Shown: positions 8,156-18,773, counted from the first letter of the stretch. The stretch is 64,000 bases of DNA from Aeromonas salmonicida subsp. salmonicida (GCF_001643305.1 NZ_LSGW01000102.1:1-64000); one strand, 5' to 3'. Notes: generated by a model from the letters alone, not told the origin. Numbers and translations: made by a program.

Positions 8156-9409
8156 ATGTCCATTGCCTCCTTTGCCGAACTGGCCCTCTCCCCCCGTCTG
8201 CAGCAGACCCTGAGCGAGCTCGGTTATGCCGCGCCCACTCCCATTCAGGCCCGCGCCATCCCCGTCATTCTGACGGGGCGGGATCTGATGGCGGGGGCCC
8301 AGACCGGCACCGGCAAGACCGCCGCCTTTGTGCTGCCGCTGCTGGAGCAACTGATGCAACACCCGGCGAGCGACACCGCCCGCCCGATCCGCGCGCTGGT
8401 GCTGGTGCCGACCCGCGAGCTGGCGGTGCAGGTCTTTGATAGCGTGGTGCGCTACGGGCAAGGTACGGGTCTCACCAGCGCCCTGGTCTACGGCGGAGTC
8501 AGCATAGCCGCCCAGGTAGAGGCGCTTCAAGCCGGGGTGGATCTGCTGATCGCCACCCCAGGTCGCCTGCTCGACCATCTGCGTCAGGGGGCCTTGAGCC
8601 TTGAACACCTCAGCCATCTTGTGTTTGACGAGGCGGACCGCATGCTCGACATGGGCTTTATGGACGAGATCAAGGCGCTGCTCAAACAGATACCGGCGGA
8701 TCGCCAGACCCTGCTGTTTTCGGCTACCTGCGACGACAACCTGTTTGCCTTGAGCCGTGTGCTGCTGCGTGACCCGGAACTGATCGAAGTGGCACCGCGC
8801 AACACAACGGCGGCCGAGGTGGAGCAGCGGGTCTATGCGGTGGATGGCGAGCGCAAGGTGGCGTTGGTGGAGCACCTGATCAAGGTGAAGGGCTGGGCGC
8901 CCGTACTTATCTTCAGCCGTACCCGCCAGGGGGCCGACAAACTGGCCCAGCAGCTCGGCAAGGCGGGCATCAATGCGCTCGCCTTCCACGGCGATCTGTC
9001 GCAAGGCGCGCGAGAAAAAGTGCTGCTGGCGTTTCGTGCCGGCACCCTGCAAGCCCTGGTCGCCACCGACGTGGCTGCCCGCGGTCTCGATATCTTGGAT
9101 CTCAACTACGTGATTAACCTGGAGTTCCCGTTTGTGGCCGAAGATTACGTCCACCGCATCGGTCGTACCGGCCGCGCAGGCAACAAGGGGCTCGCCATCA
9201 CATTGTTCAGCCCGGAAGATGCGCCTCTGCTGGAGAAGGTGGAAGCTGTGCTCGACACCCGATTGCCCCAGCAGTGGTTCCCGGGCTTTGAGCCGGATCT
9301 CACCCGCTTCGAACCCGAGCCACGCCGCAGCGGCAAGGCAGCCCAGAAGCAGCGCGCCAGAAAGCAGGCCCTCGGCGGCGGTAACAAGGGCGGCAAGGGC
9401 AAGCGTTAA
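8156..9409 (+). CDS. rhlE: DEAD-box ATP-dependent RNA helicase RhlE
   Basis: A 417-residue helicase with all core motifs in order: Q motif (YAAPTPIQARAIP), Walker A AQTGTGKTAAF, PTRELAVQ, ATPGRLLD, VFDEADRMLD, FSATCDD, TDVAARGLDI and HRIGRTGRAG. It ends with a short basic tail (GGGNKGGKGKR). It acts in rRNA maturation and RNA decay. ATG at 8156 is preferred over the GTG at 8147. Motif details and the short tail separate it from DbpA and SrmB; RhlE is the best name but a paralogue is possible. Confidence 0.85.
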   Translation: MSIASFAELALSPRLQQTLSELGYAAPTPIQARAIPVILTGRDLMAGAQTGTGKTAAFVLPLLEQLMQHPASDTARPIRALVLVPTRELAVQVFDSVVRYGQGTGLTSALVYGGVSIAAQVEALQAGVDLLIATPGRLLDHLRQGALSLEHLSHLVFDEADRMLDMGFMDEIKALLKQIPADRQTLLFSATCDDNLFALSRVLLRDPELIEVAPRNTTAAEVEQRVYAVDGERKVALVEHLIKVKGWAPVLIFSRTRQGADKLAQQLGKAGINALAFHGDLSQGAREKVLLAFRAGTLQALVATDVAARGLDILDLNYVINLEFPFVAEDYVHRIGRTGRAGNKGLAITLFSPEDAPLLEKVEAVLDTRLPQQWFPGFEPDLTRFEPEPRRSGKAAQKQRARKQALGGGNKGGKGKR

Positions 9410-9426
9410 GCCGCCTAAATCCCACC

Positions 9427-9458
9427 AATGAAAAACGCCCGAATGGGCGTTTTTCATT
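9427..9458. terminator. bidirectional intrinsic terminator
   Basis: 14-bp perfect arms (9427-9440, 9445-9458) around GAAT, with A- and T-runs at the ends. It lies between the convergent rhlE and flippase genes. Confidence 0.9.
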
Positions 9459-9497
9459 ATCCAATACAGACCAGCACCACCCTTGGCGACTGAACAC

Positions 9498-10769
9498 CTA
9501 GCGGGTCGCCAGCACCAATGGCAGGGATTTCAGGATCTGCCGCTCCGCCAGGGTGGAGAGAATAAACATCGCCATATAACCGAGACCGAGTGCCACGATA
9601 ATGGCCACCACATTGGTGGTGAAGCGGGCTACCAGATAGTAGGCCGCCACCAGCGCGACTATGCCCGCCAGCCGGATCAGCAGGCTCTGGGTAAAGTGAC
9701 CATGGGCCTTGATATAGGCGAGCTGATAGCCGTTGAGCATCATGAAGATAAAGAAGATGGAGAAATGGAACAGCACGGGCACGGCGCCCCCGTATTCGGC
9801 CGGGAACAGCAGCAACACCAGCGGCTTGCCCGCCAGCAGCATCAGCACAAAGAACACCAGGCTGACGATGGCGGAGAGACGGAAGATCCAGCGGCGAATA
9901 AGCCTTATCTGGCGGTGATCGCCGTTGCGCAGATTGACCGCCAGCTCCGGCAGCACGAAGCGGTAGATGGGGAAGACAAACAGCAGCGTCATATAGGTGA
10001 AGATAGGGCGCACCACCACCTGGAAATCCCCCAGCTCGTCGATGCTGAAGTGGCGTATGGTGAGCAGCACTGTAATGTAAATCATCAGGATACTGGCCCC
10101 CGCCTCCAGCGAGGCGGTAAAGCTCTTCTTCACATAGCTGACCATCTCCGGGCCGAGCGCCACCTTGGCGAGCGGTCGGGTGGCGATGTCCCGGCGGCGA
10201 TAAAGATACATATAGAGGGCAATGCCCAGCGACGAGAGCGTCAGCCCGTAGAAGAGCGACGAGAGTGCATCCATCCCCAGCCCGAAGTAGCAGGCCATAA
10301 ACATCAGGGCGTTGGCGAGCGGCTCCAGCCAGGTGACCTTGTTGGAAATGTCATACATGCGGTACATGGCCACCAGATTGGTGAAGTAGACCTTGAGCCC
10401 CAGCCCGAAGATGATCCCCACCAGTTGCAGGTACTCCACCCGGATATGGAGCCCGTGCTTGATATAGGGGATCACAATCCCCCAGGTGAGCAGCACAATG
10501 CCGATGAGGAAGTAGCGGAAGGTATTGATGATGTCTCTATCGTTTTTGGTCTGGGAGTAGCTCACCACCATGGAGGAGCGAAAGCCGGTCATCAGGATGA
10601 GCGACAGGGAGATCAAATCCACCACGCTGTTGAACAGCGCCAGGTCCCCCTTGGCCACCCACTGCGCCAGCCACACCTTGAAGGCGAAACCAATGACGAT
10701 GCTGACTAGCGAGGCCCACATACCGGTGATAAAGGCCTGCTTCAGGCGCTCGAGGGATTTATATTGCAT
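9498..10769 (-). CDS. polysaccharide/lipid flippase-like membrane protein (MOP superfamily)
   Basis: About 423 residues and around 12 hydrophobic helices, with the overall pattern of Wzx/polysaccharide biosynthesis exporters: a charged N-terminus LKQAFITGMWASLV, then regularly spaced helices with Arg/Lys loops. No glycan-synthesis genes flank it, so the substrate is open. The start is uncertain: ATG at 10769 or 10808, neither with a strong ribosome-binding site. Stand-alone gene, convergent with rhlE. Confidence 0.7.
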   Translation of the reverse strand: MQYKSLERLKQAFITGMWASLVSIVIGFAFKVWLAQWVAKGDLALFNSVVDLISLSLILMTGFRSSMVVSYSQTKNDRDIINTFRYFLIGIVLLTWGIVIPYIKHGLHIRVEYLQLVGIIFGLGLKVYFTNLVAMYRMYDISNKVTWLEPLANALMFMACYFGLGMDALSSLFYGLTLSSLGIALYMYLYRRRDIATRPLAKVALGPEMVSYVKKSFTASLEAGASILMIYITVLLTIRHFSIDELGDFQVVVRPIFTYMTLLFVFPIYRFVLPELAVNLRNGDHRQIRLIRRWIFRLSAIVSLVFFVLMLLAGKPLVLLLFPAEYGGAVPVLFHFSIFFIFMMLNGYQLAYIKAHGHFTQSLLIRLAGIVALVAAYYLVARFTTNVVAIIVALGLGYMAMFILSTLAERQILKSLPLVLATR

Positions 10770-10912
10770 AACAGTCACTTGTTGCTGCCTAGCCAGAGAG
10801 AAATCCATCTTATGAAAGCGCACCCGGCTTGAACAGCCTTAATGCCGAGGACCAGCTGCCGGTCGGCAAGACTCGGAAATCAGCCACAGAAAATCCGGTG
10901 CGCTGAAAACAG

Positions 10913-10936
10913 GAAAACGCCCGTTCGGGCGTTTTC
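10913..10936. terminator. intrinsic terminator after cphA
   Basis: Perfect 10-bp arms (10913-10922, 10927-10936) around GTTC, about 60 bp downstream of the cphA stop on the minus strand. Confidence 0.8.
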
Positions 10937-10993
10937 TCTGGCTGGCACCCTTCAAGGGTGCGCCACTTCTTGTGATCCCTGCGCCCTGGCTCT

Positions 10994-11812
<819 letters not shown>

Positions 11813-11864
11813 TTATGCAGTGGGCAGAAGATACGGGGGATTTGTGAGGGGAAGATGGGCTTCT

Positions 11865-11880
11865 GTGAAGAGAAAGTGAA
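11865..11880 (-). promoter_or_regulatory. BlrAB (CreB-type) tag upstream of cphA
   Basis: On the minus strand the sequence reads TTCAC-N6-TTCAC exactly (half sites 11876-11880 and 11865-11869). This is the Blr/cre tag through which the BlrAB two-component system induces Aeromonas beta-lactamases, and it lies upstream of cphA in the correct orientation. The motif is seen; the regulation is inferred from known Aeromonas biology. Confidence 0.75.
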
Positions 11881-12042
11881 GTCAGTAAAAATCAGCAGGA
11901 ACGAGAAGTAACTAGATCTGTACACTTAAAGCACTTACCCACTTGAGGGATTCATAAAACATCAGACAATGCTAATCTGACCTGCATTTTATATATTTAC
12001 AAAAAACAAACCTATCATAACACTATTATATGCAGGCTCAAG

Positions 12043-12839
12043 ATGATTAAAATAATAGATGAACTCCTAAAACCTAGATTTTTGTTTTTAGCTCCAAAGA
12101 ATGAAGAAGACATTAAACTAACACCATCTCAAATAGCATTGAGGTGTTTCATAGGAGTTATTACTGCTGCATGGATAGGTTTCTTGCCTTTCTATCTATT
12201 CATTATATATATGCATGAAAATAAATTTTTCTCTTATGATTTTTTTGTTGATGGTGTTTTTGGGTTAAATACATTCGTAGTTGTAACAGCTATACTATTT
12301 GCGTTCATGTCACTTTATTTCTATGGGTTTATCTTGCTTTTTAAACTCGGTATAAAAGAGCAGAAAGAAAAAGGAAAAAACAGCCTTAGATTTCTGACTT
12401 GGCTTGCTATCATAATTTCGATTATGACTCACTATGTTTTCTTTGAACATGCTATGTCAGCTAACAAACCCCAGTTAATACTTTGGTTTATGAGCATATC
12501 AGCTTTATTATGTGCTTTTTTTACTCTATCGTTGGACATGGATTTAAAAGAAGCATTCAGAACTGGCTATCTCCTTTTATTTTTGTTGCGGCATCAGTCA
12601 TCCTCCCGTTTTGGAATCAAGATATAACTTCAGAAGCTATATCCATGGGCCTCCGTAATTTTAATATCGGTGGTGGAAAACATGTTTCAATTATAGAAAT
12701 GGGATATTCAGAGAAAACCAATAAGTCACAGAATGGCTTACTAATATTGCTAACACCAAAAAATGCATATCTTAAAACCCTTGACGACGAACTTATTATC
12801 ACCCCTATATCAGATCACACTGAAGTAAAAATATGGTAA
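12043..12839 (+). pseudogene. AT-rich membrane-protein gene broken by a frameshift
   Basis: Two overlapping frames read as one protein. The first (12043 to about 12575, ending at 12627) encodes an N-terminus with four to five hydrophobic helices. The second, in the frame one base back (from about 12560 to 12839), continues with another helix (IFVAASVILPFW) and a soluble tail that ends TEVKIW. The switch falls in the T-rich run near 12572-12586, consistent with loss of one base. The DNA is strikingly AT-rich compared with the flanks, suggesting transfer. I recognise no family. A sequencing error is an alternative. Confidence 0.6.
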
Positions 12840-13161
12840 TTTAATCATCTCTAATGGCTTAATTTCAAGATGATTTATTTCCCTACATTGCTGGGCTTTT
12901 CAATCATCCACTAGTGAGTTGATTACTTGCCAAAGGGAGTCTATTGGGTGATGCAGCGGATATCTCCTCCACACGGTAGGCTCCCATAAGCCGGTACACC
13001 TATAGAGGAAAGATGAGTGTCTCAGATTTCCCCCCCTCTCATCGCCCTCCAACTTTTTCACTCAGGCCCCCGAAACGGGAAATAAATAACACCCGCCATA
13101 TGGCGGGTGTTATTGTTCGTTATCACCGGACTAACCCAGAATATTTAACTCACAACAGCAA
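12840..13161. other. non-coding stretch between pseudogene and amidase
   Basis: AT-rich up to about 12900, then returning to normal composition. No convincing gene is visible. The only structured element is the palindromic terminator at 13085-13114. Confidence 0.5.
13085..13114. terminator. palindromic terminator after the amidase gene
   Basis: A 30-bp perfect palindrome (arms 13085-13098 and 13101-13114) with AATAA/TTATT ends, 48 bp beyond the amidase stop. Confidence 0.75.
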
Positions 13162-14865
13162 TCAGGCCAGCGGCGGCGTGCGTGGCGGCACCTTGCGCTT
13201 GCTGCCGGTTGACTCAAAAGCCGAGGCGACGCGCAGCAGGTTATTGTCGTCATAGGCGCGGCCGGCGAAGGTCAGGCCCACCGGCATGCCGATATCGGCC
13301 ATCACCCCCATGGGGACTGTGACGGTCGGCACACCGAGGTGGCGAATGGCGAGGTTGCCGTTGGCAACCCAGATGCCGTTGCTCCAGGCGATATCGGCGG
13401 AGGCCGGATTCACATCCGCGTCAGCCGGGCCGACATCAGCGACTGTGGGGAAGAGTACGGCGTCTAGCTTGAGTTCGTCCATCCAGTCCTCGAGATCCAG
13501 CTTGCGGGTCTTTTCAAGGCCGCGCAGGCCGTCCGGCACGGAGGCAATCTCGTCAAAGCGCTTGAGGCCGCGCTTGGCCATCTTGACGTATTCGTCCATG
13601 CCTGCCGCCAGATCCCCTTCGCGGTTCGGCAAGGTGCCCGGATCGTGGGGGAAGATCTTCGGCCCATCGACATCGGCCAATTGCTTAAGCTTCGGGTCGC
13701 CGTTGGCACGCAGGAAGTCGTCGAACGCCCAGCCGGAGAGCTCCCACAGCTCGTCGTTGAGAAACTCAGGTGAAACTATGCCGCGATTGAACACGGTTGG
13801 CGCACCGGGTCTGTCCCCTTCGCAGTTGGAGACCAGCGGGAAGTCCACTTCGATGACTTCAGCGCCTGCGGCTTCCAGCGCCTGACGGGCCTGTTCCCAC
13901 AAGGCAATCACCGACGGACGGGTATGGATACGCTGGCCGGTCGGGCCGCCGATGCCGGGGTTTTCGCTGGTGCCGGCCAGTTCATCCTTGTTGATAAACA
14001 TGCGTGGCACGCCGAGGCGCTTGCCCTTGAGGGCATCAGGCTTGGCGGCCAGCTCAAGGTAGGAGGCCGGACGCACCTCGGAGGCTTTGGGGATCTTGAC
14101 CCAGGGCTGCATGCGCCACAGATCGCCACGGGTGTCGGCATCGTCAGCCACCACCACATCCAGCACTTCCAAGAGATCGTTCATGGTGCGGGCGTAGGGC
14201 ACTACCACGTCCATGGTCGGGGTCAGCGGCCAGTTGCCGCGCACCGAAATCACGCCACGTGATGGTGTGTAGGCACAGAGGCCGTTGTTGGAGGCAGGGC
14301 CACGGCCGCTCGACCAGGTCTCTTCCGCCAGACCGAAGGCAGAAAAACTGGCTGCAGTGCCGGTACCGGCACCGTTGGAGGAGCCGGAGGCAAACGGCGC
14401 TGTCAGGTAGTCGGCGTTATAGGGGCTCTCGGCACGGCCATAGACGCCGCGCTGCATGCCGCCATTGGCCATAGGTGGCATATTGGTTTTGCCCAGGCAG
14501 ATGGCACCTGCGGCCCGCAGGCGCTCAACGGTAAAGGCATCGCGCTGGGCCACCAGATCCTTGAAGGCCGGGCTGCCGGAGGCGGCCGTCAGCCCCTTGA
14601 CCAGATAGCTGTCTTTGGCGGTGTAGGGGATGCCGTCCAGCGGACTCAGGGTTTCACCACGGGCGCGGCGGGCATCAGAATCTTGCGCCTCTTTCAGCGC
14701 GTCGGGGTTGTGCACCACGACGGCGTTGAGGCGGGTTTGTGTCTCGGGGCCATTGTAGGCTTTGATCCGGGCCAGATAGGCCTTGACCAGTTCGACCGCT
14801 GTGGTGCGGCCTGATTCGAGCGCGGCACGCAGCTCGGCAATGGAAACCTCTGTCACTTCGATCAT
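13162..14865 (-). CDS. amidase-signature family amidase
   Basis: 567 residues. The catalytic Lys is in PYTAKDSYL and the Ser-rich signature in FASGSSNGAGTGTAASF, followed by EETWSSGRGPAS, where the nucleophilic Ser is expected. These are the Ser-cisSer-Lys triad regions of the family (GatA, FAAH and others). C-terminal VPTVTVPMG and GMPVGLTFAGRAYDD are also typical. Start at 14865 after CAGGAG. It follows agmatine deiminase on the same strand, but a terminator lies between, so co-transcription is partial at best. It may hydrolyse an amide linked to agmatine metabolism; this is inference. Confidence 0.88.
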   Translation of the reverse strand: MIEVTEVSIAELRAALESGRTTAVELVKAYLARIKAYNGPETQTRLNAVVVHNPDALKEAQDSDARRARGETLSPLDGIPYTAKDSYLVKGLTAASGSPAFKDLVAQRDAFTVERLRAAGAICLGKTNMPPMANGGMQRGVYGRAESPYNADYLTAPFASGSSNGAGTGTAASFSAFGLAEETWSSGRGPASNNGLCAYTPSRGVISVRGNWPLTPTMDVVVPYARTMNDLLEVLDVVVADDADTRGDLWRMQPWVKIPKASEVRPASYLELAAKPDALKGKRLGVPRMFINKDELAGTSENPGIGGPTGQRIHTRPSVIALWEQARQALEAAGAEVIEVDFPLVSNCEGDRPGAPTVFNRGIVSPEFLNDELWELSGWAFDDFLRANGDPKLKQLADVDGPKIFPHDPGTLPNREGDLAAGMDEYVKMAKRGLKRFDEIASVPDGLRGLEKTRKLDLEDWMDELKLDAVLFPTVADVGPADADVNPASADIAWSNGIWVANGNLAIRHLGVPTVTVPMGVMADIGMPVGLTFAGRAYDDNNLLRVASAFESTGSKRKVPPRTPPLA

Positions 14866-14946
14866 TTGGATCTCCTGTAAAAGGGTGACTTTTTGTAATG
14901 ATGATCGCCGCATCAGCGCCTGCTGACCATCACGCAAGCAAGAGAT

Positions 14947-14969
14947 AAAACCCCACGGCGTGGGGTTTT
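14947..14969 (-). terminator. intrinsic terminator between aguA and the amidase
   Basis: 10-bp arms (14947-14956, 14960-14969) around GGC with A/T runs, 25 bp after the aguA stop. Confidence 0.8.
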
Positions 14970-14993
14970 GAATGTCTACACTCTTCGGCCAGC

Positions 14994-16091
14994 TTACTGA
15001 CCAGAAGGGATCTGCTGAGTAATGCAGTGGATATTGCCACCGCCCAGCAGGATCTCCCGAGCCGGTACGCCGACCACTTTATGCTCGGGGAAGATCTCTT
15101 CCAGAATGCGCTGGGCTTCGCCATCGATGGCGGCATCCAGCAGCGGATAGACGATGCGATCGTTGGTGATGAGGAAGTTCACATAGGAACCGGCCAGACG
15201 ACCTTGTGCTTCACGCGGCACACCGGTACCGCTCTCGACACCGGCAGACTCCTCTTCAGTGCAGTAGAGCGGGCCCGGCTGGGGCAGCTTCCACACTTTC
15301 AGCTTGCGCCCCTTGGCATCGACCGCAGCTTCCAGCACCTTGAGGGCGGCCAGGGAGCGGGCGTACTGGGGATCGTTCTGATCGTCAGTCCAGTGCAGGG
15401 CCACTTCACCCGGGCGCACGAAGCAGCAGACGTTGTCGATGTGGCCGTCGGTTTCGTCCATGTAGACGCCTTCGTTCAGCCAGATAAAGCTCTTCACGCC
15501 CAGATAGTCACGCAGATAAGCTTCGATCTGATCCTTGGTCAGGTGCGGGTTGCGGTTTTCGTTGAGCAGGCACTCGGCTGTGGTCATGCAAGTGCCTTCG
15601 CCATCGACGTGGATGGAGCCCCCTTCCAGAATGAGCGGCGCGTCGTAGCGATCCATGCCGTGCTGGGCCAGCATCTGGGCCGCCACTTTTTCATCCTGAT
15701 CCCAGGGGTAGTAGAGCCCGCCCTTGTGACCGCCCCAGGCGTTGAAGCCCCAATCCACACCACGGCACTCGCCTGCGGCGTTGGTGACCACGGTCGGGCC
15801 TGTGTCGCGGGCCCAGCAGTCATCGCTGGCCATTTCGACCAGGGTCACGTGAGCGGGCATGATGGCGCGGGCCTGCTCCATAAACTGGGCGGGCACGCCC
15901 ATAAAGACAGGGGTGGCCTGCCCTATGGCATCGGCTACCTTGGCGAAAGTGGCTTGCGCGAAGCGACCGGCCTCACGCCAGTTGTCCGGGCGAAACGGCC
16001 AGATCATCCAGACGGCCTGCTGGTGCGCCCACTCGGCAGGCATGGTGAAGCCGTCAGCAGCAGGGGTGGAGTCAATAGTCTTGATGCTCAT
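14994..16091 (-). CDS. aguA: agmatine deiminase
   Basis: A 365-residue guanidino-group-modifying enzyme that converts agmatine to N-carbamoylputrescine and ammonia. Seen: [16 protein letters not shown] at the N-terminus, [21 protein letters not shown], the DETDGHIDN motif with the catalytic His, and GGGNIHC with the nucleophile Cys356. Length and order match AguA/PPAD enzymes. It is divergent from a LysR gene across 217 bp. The usual partner AguB (nitrilase-type) is not in this window; an amidase-signature enzyme follows instead. Confidence 0.95.
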   Translation of the reverse strand: MSIKTIDSTPAADGFTMPAEWAHQQAVWMIWPFRPDNWREAGRFAQATFAKVADAIGQATPVFMGVPAQFMEQARAIMPAHVTLVEMASDDCWARDTGPTVVTNAAGECRGVDWGFNAWGGHKGGLYYPWDQDEKVAAQMLAQHGMDRYDAPLILEGGSIHVDGEGTCMTTAECLLNENRNPHLTKDQIEAYLRDYLGVKSFIWLNEGVYMDETDGHIDNVCCFVRPGEVALHWTDDQNDPQYARSLAALKVLEAAVDAKGRKLKVWKLPQPGPLYCTEEESAGVESGTGVPREAQGRLAGSYVNFLITNDRIVYPLLDAAIDGEAQRILEEIFPEHKVVGVPAREILLGGGNIHCITQQIPSGQ

Positions 16092-16308
16092 CGCAATATC
16101 CTTGCGGGCCTCACAGGGCCGGTAAAAGGGGAAACGGGCGGTCGATCGCCCCGACAGCGTGCCGGACGGCCCACCAGTTGGTCATCGGCTGCGCAACCGC
16201 CTGGCGCACCCGGGAAAAAATGAGTGTGGCCGCAGTGTAAGAAGTTGCGCTCACATCCATCAAATGAATAGGATGGATTGTCCCATAAACAAGGCAAATA
16301 ATCCCTCC

Positions 16309-17220
16309 ATGAAACTGCACCAGCTCGACCTCAATCTGCTGCTCGCCTTTGACGCCCTGATGACACAGGGCAGCGTCACCCGCGCCGCCGAAGCGCTGTT
16401 TATCAGCCAGCCTGCCATGAGCCACGCCCTCGGCCGGCTGCGCACCTTTTTTGGCGACCCGCTGCTGGTGCGAACCCCGCAAGGCATGCTGCCCACTCCC
16501 CGCGCCCAGCGACTGCATCTGGGGGTACAGCAGGCGCTGCGGCTGCTGGAGCAACAACTGAGCGACGAGGAGGTGTTCGAACCGAGCCAGTCCAAACGGC
16601 GCTTCGTGCTCTGTACCACTGACTATGTGGAGTGCGTGCTGATCCCGCCGCTTATGCAGCGCCTCAAGAAGCTGGCACCCGGCGTCACCATAGAGATCCG
16701 CATACTGCGCGACACGCTGCCGGAAGCCGAGCTGGCAAGCGGCGAGATCGATCTGGTGCTGGGGTTTGACGAATACATGCAGGTGCCGAGGTATCTGGGC
16801 AAGGAGACCTGGCTCACCGAGCCCCTGGCCGGTCTGGTGCGCGCCACCCTAGAGCTGGAGGAGGAGCGGATCACCTTGCAGCAGCTTATCGAGATGCCCC
16901 ATGTGTTCCACTCGCCGCTGGGCACCTCGGAGGCGAGTCTGGATCGCTACCTCAGCACTCAGGGCCACAGCCGCACCATCTCGGTCAACAGCCAGAGCTA
17001 TATGTCGGCAGCGACCATCGTCAGCCAGAGCGACCACCTGCTGGTGCTGCCCAGCATGGTGGCCGAACTGCTCGCCAACCATTGGCCGCTGAAAAGCCTG
17101 CCCCTGCCTGCGGATGTACCGGATTACCACCTCAACTGCGTCTGGCACCCGGTGCATGCACAGCAACCCGCACTGATATGGCTGAAAGACCTGATGAAGG
17201 AACTGGTGAATCAGCCATAA
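16309..17220 (+). CDS. LysR-family transcriptional regulator
   Basis: 303 residues. The N-terminal HTH (LDLNLLLAFDALMTQGSVTR, FISQPAMSHALGRLR) resembles NodD/LeuO-type LysR proteins, with an effector-binding domain after about residue 90. The start at 16309 gives the canonical N-terminus; upstream in-frame codons lack family similarity. It is divergent from aguA and so is the likely regulator of the agmatine deiminase/amidase genes. Confidence 0.88.
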   Translation: MKLHQLDLNLLLAFDALMTQGSVTRAAEALFISQPAMSHALGRLRTFFGDPLLVRTPQGMLPTPRAQRLHLGVQQALRLLEQQLSDEEVFEPSQSKRRFVLCTTDYVECVLIPPLMQRLKKLAPGVTIEIRILRDTLPEAELASGEIDLVLGFDEYMQVPRYLGKETWLTEPLAGLVRATLELEEERITLQQLIEMPHVFHSPLGTSEASLDRYLSTQGHSRTISVNSQSYMSAATIVSQSDHLLVLPSMVAELLANHWPLKSLPLPADVPDYHLNCVWHPVHAQQPALIWLKDLMKELVNQP

Positions 17221-17370
17221 ACAGCAGGCTTGCAAATGGTGTTGGGGAGATTGGCGTAGCGGGAAGGAGTTGAACGGGCGCCTGGCAGGCGGTGGGAAGC
17301 AAGGCATTCGAGGAGAAGCAGCCCGTGTTTGACGCGAGGCAACTCGATGCGCCATCTGGGCGCTGTGATA

Positions 17371-17402
17371 AGGCCCGCTGCCCAGAGGTGGGCAGCGGGC
17401 CT
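17371..17402. terminator. strong hairpin between convergent genes
   Basis: 13-bp perfect GC-rich arms (17371-17383, 17390-17402) around AGAGGT, between the LysR stop (17220) and the SDR stop (17445). No T-run is present. Confidence 0.55.
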
Positions 17403-17444
17403 GGAAGTGCATCACAGCAGTGGCGTACTGGCTGACGACGGGGC

Positions 17445-18122
17445 CTAGTTGCGACCGATAAAGAGGTCGGTCACATGACAACTGCTTCTGGCTTCCAGCG
17501 CATCCAGCATGTAGGCGGCCGCATCTTCCGGGGTCATGAAACCACTCGGGTCGACGTGATCCGTGTTGTCCCAGAATTCGCTGCGGATCCCGCTCGGATA
17601 GAGGTTCACCAGTCGCAATGGAGAATCCTTGAGCTCGGCACGCAAGGACTCCAGAAAGCCGCGCATGCCCCACTTGGAAGCACAGTAGAGACTCTCGTTG
17701 GCCTTGCCTACCTGAGCGGCGGAGGAGAGCACATTGGCCAGCACGCCGCCTCTCTCGCCGATGAGGCGTACCGTCTGCTGGGCCACCAGTATGGTGGAGA
17801 CCAGATTGCTCTCCATCACCCGGCGGATCTGCTCGGCGGTGTAGACACCAACCGGGCCGAACTCGCCGGTGCCGGCACAGTGCAGCACCAGCTCCGGCAG
17901 ACCACCCCACTCCACGGCAGCGGCAAACGCCACATCCACGTCTTCGTGGTGCGCCAGATCGGCGACTATGCCGATCACGGCGCTCCCGAGCAGCAGTTCC
18001 TGCTGCTGCAGTCGCTGATAACGACGCCCCATCATGGAGACTTGATGGCCCCGTTCAACCAGTCCTATGGTCAGGGCTCGACCCAGACCGGACCCGGCCC
18101 CCGTCACTATGATGTGACCCAT
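17445..18122 (-). CDS. short-chain dehydrogenase/reductase
   Basis: 225 residues. The NAD(P)-binding motif TGAGSGLG (7-14), the CAG element in place of NNAG, and the active-site Ser-Tyr-Lys (SSAAQ, then YCASK) are all present. Short C-terminus without a specific substrate loop; the substrate is unknown. It begins 21 bp after the stop of the outer-membrane barrel gene on the same strand, possibly sharing its transcript. Confidence 0.9.
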   Translation of the reverse strand: MGHIIVTGAGSGLGRALTIGLVERGHQVSMMGRRYQRLQQQELLLGSAVIGIVADLAHHEDVDVAFAAAVEWGGLPELVLHCAGTGEFGPVGVYTAEQIRRVMESNLVSTILVAQQTVRLIGERGGVLANVLSSAAQVGKANESLYCASKWGMRGFLESLRAELKDSPLRLVNLYPSGIRSEFWDNTDHVDPSGFMTPEDAAAYMLDALEARSSCHVTDLFIGRN

Positions 18123-18143
18123 TATCAGCTCCTGTCAGTCAGA

Positions 18144-18773
18144 TCAGAATGTGAATTCGCCGCCGATGAACCAGCCATCTACACGCTGATCAACGCGATC
18201 GAAGTCAATGCTCGCATCACGCCAGCCGGCACGGACCTTGAGAGGTACAGCAGCGAACTTGTAGGAGCCACCCAGACGGTAGTCATAGTTGTCGGCATCC
18301 TGCACACGGGCATCGCCAAAGGCGGCAAAGCCGGTACCCGGAATGCGCACTTCGGCACCGGTGTAAGCCATCAGCACATCCTTGTCATAGGAGTAGTGCT
18401 GGGTGTTGAAATCGCCATCGTAACGACGACCGGTCAGGCCCAGATCGATCTGGAACAGGTCGTTGTTGAACAGGCGATAGTAGAGGCTCAGGTCGTAGGC
18501 CATCAGATCGTTGTTGAGGGCACCACCGCTGGTACCGAAATCGGAGATCTCGAACTTGGCGTTGGGCAGCAGAATGATACCGTGCTCCAGTTGCAGGTAG
18601 CCGCTCCAGTTGTAGTTCTCGTCATAGCTGCCGTTGGCCCCGATACCGTCAATCTGGCCGCTGCCCTGAGCGTTCCATACATCGGCACCGGCAGCGATAC
18701 GCCAGTCATCAGCGGCCATGGCAGCCTGGCTGAACAGGGCCAGCACACAACCGGCAATCAAGGTCTTCTTCAT
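18144..18773 (-). CDS. outer-membrane beta-barrel protein (YfaZ/TIGR04219-like)
   Basis: A 209-residue protein: signal peptide (cleaved after AMA near residue 20), alternating amphipathic strands, and a C-terminal Phe (EFTF) as required for BAM-dependent insertion. The strand pattern and WNAQGSGQIDG start resemble the TIGR04219/YfaZ family. Of two adjacent ATGs the second (18773) is better spaced from AAGAGAG. It is upstream of the SDR gene. The function is unknown, perhaps a small porin. Confidence 0.78.
   Translation of the reverse strand: MKKTLIAGCVLALFSQAAMAADDWRIAAGADVWNAQGSGQIDGIGANGSYDENYNWSGYLQLEHGIILLPNAKFEISDFGTSGGALNNDLMAYDLSLYYRLFNNDLFQIDLGLTGRRYDGDFNTQHYSYDKDVLMAYTGAEVRIPGTGFAAFGDARVQDADNYDYRLGGSYKFAAVPLKVRAGWRDASIDFDRVDQRVDGWFIGGEFTF

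Noticed and set aside
12570..12590. Programmed -1 frameshift in the AT-rich gene
   Set aside because: No X XXY YYZ heptamer in the right phase and no downstream stem; decay or error is simpler.
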